64,000 nucleotides of DNA from Terriglobia bacterium (lineage in GTDB: Bacteria; Acidobacteriota; Terriglobia; Acidiferrales; UBA7541). A program made the position numbers and the translations under genes. Positions within the stretch are counted from its first letter, which is position 1; every line of letters starts with the position of its first letter. The stretch lies in assembly GCA_020072805.1 (NCBI GenBank), contig JAIQGC010000002.1:1-64000 (forward strand). Direction: 5' to 3'. Below are positions 33,968 to 41,979 of this stretch, one piece after another. The notes under the pieces are model-generated. The model searched no databases, was not told where the DNA came from, and saw only the letters and a program-made list of their open reading frames with translations.

Positions 33968-34916
33968 GCGGGGAGTTCGGGGAGAGGAGCGCTTCGTTGC
34001 GATCATCGAGGAGGGCCTGGCGTAATTGGGAGCGCCAGTCGGGGAGTTGAAGGGCGAAAGTTTGGAGGAGTTTGCGGTTGGAGAGGACGGAATAGGCGGG
34101 GCGCCGGGCGGGTGTCGGGTACTCGGAAGTGGGGATGGGCAGGATGGATTTAGCGATGAGCGGGCGTCCGGAGGTGGCTTGGGTGAACCAGGGACCGAGG
34201 CGAACGGGGTCGGCACAGTCTTCGAGGATGGCGCGGGCGAAATCGTACCAAGTGGTTTCTCCGGCGGCGGTGAGGTGGTAGATACCGCTGCGCTCGGCGA
34301 GGGCGGCGGGCGGGAAGCGGCGGAGGATGCTGGCGGTGGCCGAAGCGATGGCGCGGCTCCAGGTGGGAGCGCCGGTTTGATCGCTGACGACGCGCAGCTC
34401 TTCCCTTTGCGAGGCCAGGCGCAGGATGGTGAGCAGGAAATTTTTTCCGGATGTGCCAAAAACCCATGAGGTGCGGAAGATGAGGTGAGCGGCGCCCGCC
34501 GAGCGGATGGCCACTTCGCCGGCGAGCTTGCCGCGGCCGTAGACGCCGAGGGGAGAGGTGGGAGCGGACTCATCGTAGGGCGAGCGCTGCGAGCCGTCGA
34601 AGACGTAGTCGGTCGAATAATGGACGAGGAGTGCGCCAAGGGATTTGGCTTCCTCGGCGAGGACGCCGGGGGCGACCGCGTTGACGGCGCGGGCGCGGGG
34701 CTCGTCGGATTCGGCCTGGTCCACGGCGGTGTAGGCGGCGGCATTGACGATGAGGGAGGGGCGGAGTTCACGGACGAGGCGGCGAATGGAGGAGGGATCG
34801 GCGAGATCGAGATCGGCATGAGAGGGAGCGATGGTTTCGCCGATGCGCTGGAGGAGAGGAAACAGTTCCCCGCCCAACTGGCCGCTCTTGCCCGTCAGCA
34901 GGATGGTGGGAGGCAT
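33963..34916 (-). CDS. rfbD: dTDP-4-dehydrorhamnose reductase
   Basis: The last step of dTDP-L-rhamnose synthesis. The 317-residue SDR has the Rossmann loop TGKSGQLG (residues 8-15), the N-A-A-Y-T motif (NAAAYTAVDQAE) and the catalytic Y-x3-K in VYGRGK; STDYVFDG is diagnostic. It overlaps the rfbC stop by 1 nt. The stop codon comes from the foot of a REP hairpin, so the C-terminus may have been trimmed or extended when the repeat landed. Confidence 0.95.
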   Translation of the reverse strand: MPPTILLTGKSGQLGGELFPLLQRIGETIAPSHADLDLADPSSIRRLVRELRPSLIVNAAAYTAVDQAESDEPRARAVNAVAPGVLAEEAKSLGALLVHYSTDYVFDGSQRSPYDESAPTSPLGVYGRGKLAGEVAIRSAGAAHLIFRTSWVFGTSGKNFLLTILRLASQREELRVVSDQTGAPTWSRAIASATASILRRFPPAALAERSGIYHLTAAGETTWYDFARAILEDCADPVRLGPWFTQATSGRPLIAKSILPIPTSEYPTPARRPAYSVLSNRKLLQTFALQLPDWRSQLRQALLDDRNEALLSPNSPL

Positions 34917-35473
34917 CAGGGCTGGTAGCGCGGCAGGAGTCCGGGAGAAACCTGCGCGAGGGGAATATTTTTGCGGTCCTTCTCGGAAAGGATGGGGTCG
35001 GATAGACCCCAGGGGATGTTCAGGGCGAGGTCATTCCAGAGAATGCCGTGTTCGTCGGCAGGGTCGTAGAAATCGCTGCACTTGTAAAGGAATTGGGCGG
35101 AATCGGAGAGGACCAGGAAGGCGTGGGCGAAGCCGGCGGGAATATAGATTTGGGCGTGGTTTTGCGCGGTGAGAAGGACGCTGGCCGACTTTCCGAAGGT
35201 GGGGGAGCCGAGGCGGACGTCCACGGCGACATCGAGGACTTCACCTTCGATGACGCGGCAGAGTTTGGCCTGGGGATGGCGGAGCTGGTAGTGCAGGCCG
35301 CGGAGAACGCCGCGGGTGGAGCGGGAGTGATTATCCTGGACGAAGGTGTCGGCAATGCCGAGGGCCGCGAATTTATCGCGATGATAGCTTTCCAGAAAAA
35401 AGCCGCGGGAGTCGGAGAAAAGCCTGGGCTGGAGCAGGCAGACGCCGGGAAGCGATGTCTCGATGCGATTCAA
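34916..35473 (-). CDS. rfbC: dTDP-4-dehydrorhamnose 3,5-epimerase
   Basis: A 185-residue cupin-fold epimerase acting on dTDP-4-keto-6-deoxyglucose. It shows FxDxRGFFxE (FSDSRGFFLESY), the catalytic His and Arg in RGLHYQ, and GFAHAFLVLSDSAQFLYKC with the catalytic Tyr region. The length is standard. It lies between rfbB (145 bp gap) and rfbD (1-nt overlap). Together with rfbA and rfbB the full rhamnose pathway is present. Confidence 0.95.
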   Translation of the reverse strand: MNRIETSLPGVCLLQPRLFSDSRGFFLESYHRDKFAALGIADTFVQDNHSRSTRGVLRGLHYQLRHPQAKLCRVIEGEVLDVAVDVRLGSPTFGKSASVLLTAQNHAQIYIPAGFAHAFLVLSDSAQFLYKCSDFYDPADEHGILWNDLALNIPWGLSDPILSEKDRKNIPLAQVSPGLLPRYQP

Positions 35474-35618
35474 GATTTTTTCCCTTTTCTCTTTCGCTTT
35501 CTCCGGCCGAGGCCGGGCGGAGGAACAACTTCCCTTCCCTGGCGAAAAATATCCGGTCTCACCGCGATGGTACCGGGGAAAGACAGCCGGAACAAGCGCC
35601 GCCGGTGCGGCCAGCGCG

Positions 35619-36671
35619 TCAGGCGGGAGCCTTCACCCCCGAAGGGTTGAAGTGCCGGAGGGAAGAGTCGCGATTTTCGTAGTATTTGTCGTAGTAGGTG
35701 CGATAGGCGCCGTCGCGCACGGCGGCGACCCAGGCGGAGTTATCGCGATACCAGTTGACGGTCTGAAGCAGGCCGTCAGCGAGGGAAATGCGAGGAGACC
35801 AGCCGAGTTCCCGGATGAGCTTTGCGGAGTCGAGGGCGTAGCGGCGGTCGTGGCCGGGACGGTCGGTGACATAACGGATGAGGGATTCGGGCTTGTGCAG
35901 GAGGGCGAGGAGGCGGCGGACCATGTCGAGGTTTTCGATCACGTCCGCGCCGCCGATATTGTAGATTTCGCCGAGGCGTCCGCGTTCGAGAACGGCGAGG
36001 ATGCCGCGGGAATTGTCTTCGACGTGAATCCAGTTGCGTTCCTGGCGGCCATCGCCATAGACGGGAAGGTGCTTGTCCTCAAGGGCGTTGGAGATGAGCA
36101 GTGGAAGAAGTTTTTCGGGGAACTGGTAGGGGCCGTAATTATTGGAAGAGCGGGTGATGATGGCGGGAAAGCCGTAGGTGCGGTGGAAGGAGCGGACCAG
36201 GAGATCGGCGCTGGCCTTGGAGGCGGAATAGGGGCTGTTGGGGCGCAAGTGGAAGTTTTCGTCGGAAACCTGGCCGGGGGCGAGGTCGCCATAGACTTCG
36301 TCGGTGGAGATATGCACAAAACGCTGGAGATCGAGTTTGCGGGCGACCTGCAAAAGGATGAAGGTGCCGGTGATATTGGTTTCGATGACGGGGCCGGGTT
36401 CGTAGATGCTGCGGTCCACGTGGGATTCGGCGGCGAAGTGCACGACAGCGTCGCAGCCCTGCATGGCGGCGGTGACGGCGGCGGAGTCGCAGATATCGCC
36501 CTTGACGAAACGGTAGTTGGGGTCGGCGGCTACGGATTCAAGGTTGGCGAGGTTGCCGGCGTAGGTGAGCTTATCGAAATTGACGATGCGATGGTCCTGT
36601 CCGAGGGAGAGGACATGGCGGATGAAGCTGGAGCCGATGAAGCCGGCGCCTCCGGTGACGAAGAGGTTCAT
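35619..36671 (-). CDS. rfbB: dTDP-glucose 4,6-dehydratase
   Basis: An extended SDR of 350 residues making dTDP-4-keto-6-deoxyglucose. Motifs: GGAGFIGS at residues 7-14, the diagnostic HFAAESHVDRSI, STDEVYGD, and YSASKASAD with catalytic Tyr and Lys; RSSNNYGPYQFPEKL follows. The C-terminus has about 20 extra residues (YENRDSSLRHF) compared with many homologues. It overlaps rfbA by 4 nt (ATGA), so the two are coupled. Confidence 0.96.
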   Translation of the reverse strand: MNLFVTGGAGFIGSSFIRHVLSLGQDHRIVNFDKLTYAGNLANLESVAADPNYRFVKGDICDSAAVTAAMQGCDAVVHFAAESHVDRSIYEPGPVIETNITGTFILLQVARKLDLQRFVHISTDEVYGDLAPGQVSDENFHLRPNSPYSASKASADLLVRSFHRTYGFPAIITRSSNNYGPYQFPEKLLPLLISNALEDKHLPVYGDGRQERNWIHVEDNSRGILAVLERGRLGEIYNIGGADVIENLDMVRRLLALLHKPESLIRYVTDRPGHDRRYALDSAKLIRELGWSPRISLADGLLQTVNWYRDNSAWVAAVRDGAYRTYYDKYYENRDSSLRHFNPSGVKAPA

Positions 36672-37447
36672 CGGGACTTTTCTCCGACGGCGACGGGCGC
36701 GGCGGAGGGGAGGCTGGCGCGGAGCTGGTTGGCGCCGGTGGAAGCGACGAGATTGTTGGCGCGGAGGAGGGATTCAAAGGTGCCGGCATCGGTCCACCAG
36801 CCGTCGAGAGTTTCGTGGGTGAGCGAGCCTTCCTGGATATAGAAATTGTTGACGTCGGTAATTTCCAGTTCGCCGCGGCCGGAGGGCTTGAGGCGCTTGA
36901 TTTTCTCGAAGACGGAGGCGTCGTAGAAATAGATGCCGATGACGGCGAGATTGGACTTGGGGGCCTTGGGCTTTTCCTCGATGCCGATGATGCGGCCACA
37001 CTGGATTTCGACGACGCCGAAGCGCTCCGCGTCGGTGACCTGCTTGAGGATGATCTTGGCGCCGGCGCGCTGCTTGCGGAAATCGTCGGCGGCCTTGCAG
37101 ACGTTGGTTTCGATGATGTTGTCGCCGAGGACGACGCAGATCTTTTCGCCATCGGCGAAGAATTCGGCCAGGCCGAGGGCCTGGGCGATGCCGCCTTCGC
37201 CTTCCTGGTAAGTGTAGTTGACGTGCTGCAGGCGAAACTCCCTGCCGTTGCCGAGAAGGCGCAGGAAGTCGCCGGCGTTTTTACCGCCGGTGACGATGAG
37301 GATCTCCTTGATGCCCGCATTCACGAGAGTCTGAATGGGGTAATAAATCATGGGCTTGTCGTAGATGGGGAGGAGGTGCTTGTTGGTGACCTTGGTGAGT
37401 GGGCTGAGGCGGCTGCCCAGTCCGCCCGCGAGAACGACGCCTTTCAT
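36668..37447 (-). CDS. rfbA: Glucose-1-phosphate thymidylyltransferase (short form)
   Basis: Makes dTDP-glucose from dTTP and glucose-1-phosphate. The nucleotidyltransferase signature GGLGSRLSPLTKVTNKHLLP starts at residue 8, and VVLGDNIIE holds the metal Asp. At 259 residues it is shorter than the classical 290-residue RmlA and lacks the usual C-terminal helices, as is common in short-form enzymes. GAGGAG lies seven bases before the ATG. It is first of the rfbABCD group, 206 bp after a GT2 gene. Confidence 0.92.
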   Translation of the reverse strand: MKGVVLAGGLGSRLSPLTKVTNKHLLPIYDKPMIYYPIQTLVNAGIKEILIVTGGKNAGDFLRLLGNGREFRLQHVNYTYQEGEGGIAQALGLAEFFADGEKICVVLGDNIIETNVCKAADDFRKQRAGAKIILKQVTDAERFGVVEIQCGRIIGIEEKPKAPKSNLAVIGIYFYDASVFEKIKRLKPSGRGELEITDVNNFYIQEGSLTHETLDGWWTDAGTFESLLRANNLVASTGANQLRASLPSAAPVAVGEKSR

Positions 37448-37653
37448 GAAGGTCTCCTCTGCAACTGAAATTTCGAGCGCCCCTGCCGGGAGCCCCGCGT
37501 TAAGGCATCCTAATACAAGAATAGCGCGATATGGAATCGAATGTGGGGAGCAAGCCCCGGAAAAAGAGACAGGCAGTTACCCAATAAGATTCCAACCGGC
37601 TGCGGCGCACGCGGACCAGAAACGGTCCCGGCCGGAAAGGAAGCGCTGAGCCA

Positions 37654-38559
37654 TCATAAGGCAATCGATTCCGCCGGACGCCGGCCTTTGATCCTGATGG
37701 CAAGCTTCGAAACAATAGCGGCCAGAATCATCAGCCATCCGTCCGCGAAGAATTTGGCGGCTGGGCGGTAAAGGCCCGCAGCGAGGGCGCGCCTGAACCA
37801 GAAGAAGACGGCGCCGCCGATATAGGCACAACGCTCGAAGTGGAAGCGCGGGCCGCCAGGATATTGCCCGGCTTTTTCCTTGCGAATGACCATGTGCATG
37901 GTGTCCACGAACTTGGAGACCTGGTGCACGGTGTTGTTGGCATGGATGCGATAGGCGGTCGTGGGATGAGACAAGATATGAACGGTACGGCCGGAATAGC
38001 CGACCTTCACGGTGAGATCATCGATTTCCGAAGGCCAGATTTTTTCCGTCCAGCCACCCACCTGCTCAAAGACGCTGCGCTCCACGACGATGGCGCTGGC
38101 GCTGCCCCGATAGGGGCGATCCTTGCGGATCAGGGCGTCGTATTCGACGATCTGCATTTTTTGGCCGAAATCGGCAAACTTGGGCGAGGGTATGGGGCCC
38201 TGAAAGAAGAGGAGGCGGCAGAGAATGATCCTGGGCCGCTTGGAATCAATAATGCGCTGATAGGCCTCGAGCGCCCCGGGCAACAAGAGGTCATCCCCAT
38301 CGAGAGAGACGAGGTAATCGCCCGTAGCAATGGCGGCGCCGGCATTGCGCGCGCGGTTGGCGCCCTGATTGGTTTTCATCCGGAGCAGGCGGATTTTATC
38401 GCCGTACTCTTCGAGAACCTGCACGGTGCGGTCCGAGGAAGCATCGTCGACCACAATGACTTCCTTGCCGGGGCAAGACTGCGCCAAAGCCGAATCCACG
38501 GCATCCCGAATGAAGTTTTCCTGATTATAAGTAGCGATGATTATGCTGAATTGTGGCAT
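37654..38559 (-). CDS. GT2 family glycosyltransferase (paralog of 23040-23963)
   Basis: A 301-residue GT-A enzyme. VVDDASSDRT and SLDGDD are the donor and metal motifs; SEIDDLTVK follows. It is collinear with the GT2 near the NRPS over its entire length, including the C-terminal VFFWFRRALAAGLYRPAAKFFADGW region, a likely membrane-contacting part. Given its place beside rfbABCD it may be a rhamnosyltransferase, but donor and acceptor cannot be read. Confidence 0.9.
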   Translation of the reverse strand: MPQFSIIIATYNQENFIRDAVDSALAQSCPGKEVIVVDDASSDRTVQVLEEYGDKIRLLRMKTNQGANRARNAGAAIATGDYLVSLDGDDLLLPGALEAYQRIIDSKRPRIILCRLLFFQGPIPSPKFADFGQKMQIVEYDALIRKDRPYRGSASAIVVERSVFEQVGGWTEKIWPSEIDDLTVKVGYSGRTVHILSHPTTAYRIHANNTVHQVSKFVDTMHMVIRKEKAGQYPGGPRFHFERCAYIGGAVFFWFRRALAAGLYRPAAKFFADGWLMILAAIVSKLAIRIKGRRPAESIAL

Positions 38560-38913
38560 CGGACCACCTATTCGAAAATGCCGCAGACCCCGGCCCTACG
38601 CAGGGCCAGGCGCAGCAAACGATTGCGAGATTCAGGCAGGGCCCTATCCCAAAGAACGAGAAATCGAGCGAGACCTACAAACTAAGGATAGAGGGAGCAA
38701 TTCAGATGCCAGAAAGGGCAGAAAAGAGAAGCGCAATGCATTAGTAAGATGCTTAGATACAGATAGATACGAAGTTACAGAAAGATTGGAAGCAGCGCGG
38801 TTGAAATTCAGGGAAATAAACTACCTTTTTTTCCCATAATATTTACCAATCCCGCCAAACCGAAGCACCGGGGATGTCACAGGTCGAAAAAAGAGGCGAC
38901 TGCGCGGGGCGCC
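38560..38913. other. AT-richer spacer between GT2 and GT4
   Basis: A 354 bp stretch with no gene; base composition is clearly less GC-rich than its surroundings, notably 38640-38860. It probably holds a promoter for the leftward GT2, but I cannot place boxes with confidence. Confidence 0.35.
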
Positions 38914-40086
38914 TCAAGCGGTCTTTCCGAGGACGAGGGAATCCACCAGTGAGAAATAATCGCTTTTCTTCAGATCCCAACTGTTCTGGTTGACGAAGAG
39001 CCTGGCATTGGCAACCAATTGGCTGCGCAAGGAGGAATCCCTGGCCAAAAGGAGAATGGCATCGGCCAGATCGCGCTCATCGCCGTTATGGAAGAATTTG
39101 ACGACGGAATCGTTGAAGTAGAAACGGTCGATCCGGGTGTCGGCGACGACGACGGGAACATTGAGAGCCATGAATTCCAGGATTTTGGTGCTGAAGGCAT
39201 CGCCGCCGAAGGGGTCGTTCCGCTTGGGAACGACGCCCAAGTCGGCGTTTTCTATGCAGTGAGCGACTTCGCGAATGGGAACGGAGTCCCTGAGCAGGAC
39301 ACGATCCTGCAGGCCGAGTTCCCGAACCAGTGCGAGCAGTTCGGGCTTGGACTGGCCTTCGCCGTAGATATGGAATTCGGCTTCGGGGAGGGAATCGCGG
39401 AGCAGGGACATGGCGCGGATGGCAATGTCCACGCCCTGGTGGTGGTTCAACGTGCCCGGAAAAATGATAATGAATTTGGAATCGCTGCGGGTTCTGCCGG
39501 AGGGAGAAAAGATGGAGAAGTCCGGATAGTTGATGAAGACGGAACAGCGGTCCTCGCTAACGGAGCGGGCCAGAATCTTAATCTTCCAGAGGTCATTGGA
39601 GATGATGACGTGATGGGAAAAGAGGATGGAAATGCGCTCGACCAGGCGCATGACCGCGGAGATCCAGGAATCATCGGATTTACCGAATTTGCTTGCGTAG
39701 AATTCGGGAAGAAGATCATGGATATCGAGAATAAGTTTCGCACCGGTTAGCCGGGGCAGCCAGGCGGTAAAGACCAGGAAATCGGGGACGGAGTGAACAT
39801 GAATGAGGTCATAGGACTTGCGGAGGTGGGCCAGGGAGACCGCGCGCATGGCGCGGAAACAAAAGAGCAGGATATTGACAAGATACTTGCCCTTGGTATT
39901 TTCCCTGGCGGCGCGATCCTGGAGTCTGTGGACGTGCACGCCCTGGATCACTTCGTGGGGAGGGTCGCCACCTTTGTTGATGGAGAAGACGTCGACATGG
40001 TCGCCGCGCTTCGCCAGAGCTTCGGCGTAACGCAGAATGCGGTTATCGCTCTCATAGGCACTGTAGGCAATCATGCAAACTCTCAT
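38914..40086 (-). CDS. GT4 family glycosyltransferase
   Basis: A GT-B fold enzyme of 390 residues. The N-terminal half has MRVCMIAYSAYESDNRILR and the HVHSVPDFLVF and LDIHDLLPEF motifs typical of retaining GT4 enzymes. The C-terminal half has FPGTLNHHQGVDIAI and the donor-binding E-x7-E motif region STKILEFMALNVPVV. It may act on a sugar of the polymer repeat unit. Confidence 0.92.
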   Translation of the reverse strand: MRVCMIAYSAYESDNRILRYAEALAKRGDHVDVFSINKGGDPPHEVIQGVHVHRLQDRAARENTKGKYLVNILLFCFRAMRAVSLAHLRKSYDLIHVHSVPDFLVFTAWLPRLTGAKLILDIHDLLPEFYASKFGKSDDSWISAVMRLVERISILFSHHVIISNDLWKIKILARSVSEDRCSVFINYPDFSIFSPSGRTRSDSKFIIIFPGTLNHHQGVDIAIRAMSLLRDSLPEAEFHIYGEGQSKPELLALVRELGLQDRVLLRDSVPIREVAHCIENADLGVVPKRNDPFGGDAFSTKILEFMALNVPVVVADTRIDRFYFNDSVVKFFHNGDERDLADAILLLARDSSLRSQLVANARLFVNQNSWDLKKSDYFSLVDSLVLGKTA

Positions 40087-40196
40087 AATCCTATGCCCGT
40101 CCTCGTCATGAACCGCCGAAATCGACTTCCACCACGCAATACAGCCAGGCCGCGGAAAGCAACGATGCGCCGCGGCAAGCGCTCAATGCGCACAGC

Positions 40197-41549
40197 CTAA
40201 TCGTGATGGGGAAAACGGTAGACAAGCTTCCCTTCCTCGATCTGGGCCAGTGCGACGCGGGCCCGGCCGCTGCCCGGGCCTTGCACGCGCCAGCCATCGC
40301 CCGAACGCACAATTTCCATTTTATTCCTGTCCCGCCACCAGCGGTCCACTTCGCCGGGAAGGGCGGCCCAGAGCCGGCCGCTATCGCGCAACTCGGCAAG
40401 ATGAGCCAGGAGGGCGGAATAGGTCCTCCGGGCGCGATCCTCGAGAAGATAGTCGGGATGGGTAATCAGGCTGAGCAGACCGTTGCGGGACAGAACGTGG
40501 GCGGCCTGACCGCGCCAAACGTCGATGGAATAGTCATCAAGAATATCAAAGAGGGAATAGTCCTGAGCCATGGTGAGGGGAAGCTCCAGGATCTTGCCGA
40601 CGAAAAAAGGCATGACCGTGCAGGCGCCGCCGGATTGAGGTTCGAGATGAGCGGAGCTGGGAACGGACATATCGTAGGAGAAATCGAGAGCGGACAACCA
40701 GTCGAGGTTGCGATACATGGCGCCGGCGCGGAAACCGCGGGACTGCCATTGCCGGGCGTACTCATTGATTTTCGCGGCCCGGCGGAGAAACTGGGCATGA
40801 TCGTGATAGAGCCGGCCGTCATGGTTAAGATCGTGCACACAGACTTCGAAGCCGCGATCGCGAATGGAGGCGCGGAACGAGTCGGAGGTGGAATAACGTT
40901 CCTCGGGGACGAGTTGAAAGGAGGCCCTGAAGCCGAAGGAGGCATCGAGGTCCATGAGGGCGGGACAGAAATCGCGGCCGGCGGCTTCTTCGACGTCGTG
41001 AGTGAGGATGAAAGCCGCGGGCAAAGCATCCGGCCAGAACCAGACGAAAGGAATGGGTTCTCCGCCGCGGGCCTGCAAAGCCAGGGTCAGGAGGCGTTCG
41101 AAGAGGGCATCGACAGAAGAGTCCAGGGGCCATTGCGGGAATGGCCGGGACTTCCAGCCGCGGAAATAAATTCTTTGCAAATGCTTGCGAAAGGAAACGG
41201 GAAAGAGGGGGCGGAGGAGGTAGTAGAGATCGTGAACGGGAGCAGAGGCCAGGAGCTTGCTTTTCGGGCCGGCGGCAGACTTTTTATAGCGTTCCAGGCG
41301 ATAGTTGGATGCCACTTCGGTGGGGTCAAAGGGAAGAAGGACGCGGCCATTTTCGATTTTTGCATTGAGGAAAACATCGGGAATCTGCGGGCCGAGGTGC
41401 GGTGCCGGAGAGGAAGAAGAGCAAGCGCCAAAGCAAAGGAGGCCGGAGCCAAAGCGGAAGAAACCGGGGTGGTGCGAGAGCGTGCCCTGGAGGGAGAAGG
41501 GCAGAGCCTCCTGGGGGCAGCGGTAGTAATCCGTCATGGCCTGGTTCAA
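40197..41549 (-). CDS. Polysaccharide deacetylase-like protein (CE4 fold)
   Basis: A 450-residue protein with a divergent NodB-type domain in the second half. The first motif is ILTHDVEE (catalytic and metal Asp), then VCVHDLNHDG supplies the two His ligands in H-x3-H form, and LITHPDYL is the late His motif. The first 150 residues match no domain I recognise. The start is either TTG 41549 or ATG 41537. A likely role is N-deacetylation of the exopolysaccharide during export or assembly. It is divergent from the beta-helix gene. Confidence 0.8.
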   Translation of the reverse strand: MNQAMTDYYRCPQEALPFSLQGTLSHHPGFFRFGSGLLCFGACSSSSPAPHLGPQIPDVFLNAKIENGRVLLPFDPTEVASNYRLERYKKSAAGPKSKLLASAPVHDLYYLLRPLFPVSFRKHLQRIYFRGWKSRPFPQWPLDSSVDALFERLLTLALQARGGEPIPFVWFWPDALPAAFILTHDVEEAAGRDFCPALMDLDASFGFRASFQLVPEERYSTSDSFRASIRDRGFEVCVHDLNHDGRLYHDHAQFLRRAAKINEYARQWQSRGFRAGAMYRNLDWLSALDFSYDMSVPSSAHLEPQSGGACTVMPFFVGKILELPLTMAQDYSLFDILDDYSIDVWRGQAAHVLSRNGLLSLITHPDYLLEDRARRTYSALLAHLAELRDSGRLWAALPGEVDRWWRDRNKMEIVRSGDGWRVQGPGSGRARVALAQIEEGKLVYRFPHHD

Positions 41550-41979
41550 GTTTCACCTGCCGCGCAACGAGAAATGATTCCAAGTCATGCTACAGCAACA
41601 GGATAGCAGTATGGGGCGTTGCGCATGTGACTTTACCATACCGCCTGCGGGAAAGAGAATGCAGAAGGGAAAAACGGGGAAATGCAGGGAGCGGACAGCA
41701 TCGGGTGGAAAGCGGCGGGCCGGGTACAGGGCGTGCGCCTGTTCCCATTCTGTCCTTCTAGCCAGTAGTTTTGCGAAGGCGTAGAAAGTTAATGTGGGTT
41801 GGGGCGAAGAAGTATAATCAGGCTCGGCCGACTTCCAGGAAACAACCACCGCGGCCGGGCGGCGTGGAAAACGAAAAACGAACTACAGGTTCCGCGGAGA
41901 ACGACCGGCAATCGCCAAGCCCGGCAAGGGCGCGGCGAGGAAGGCGTATCCGGAACCGTCAAGACATGAAGGAGCCGGC
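41550..41979. other. Divergent spacer, deacetylase and beta-helix genes
   Basis: A 430 bp spacer with no credible gene, expected to hold promoters for both neighbours. The + strand leader of the beta-helix gene would be about 155 nt. I compared it with the c-di-GMP riboswitch consensus and saw no match. Confidence 0.4.
41813..41818 (+). promoter_or_regulatory. Candidate -10 for the beta-helix gene
   Basis: A perfect TATAAT with a poor -35 (TTAATG, 18 bp upstream). It may need an activator. Confidence 0.35.

Noticed and set aside
41820-41979. c-di-GMP riboswitch before the beta-helix gene
   Set aside because: The leader is long and structured but lacks the conserved core of class I or II.
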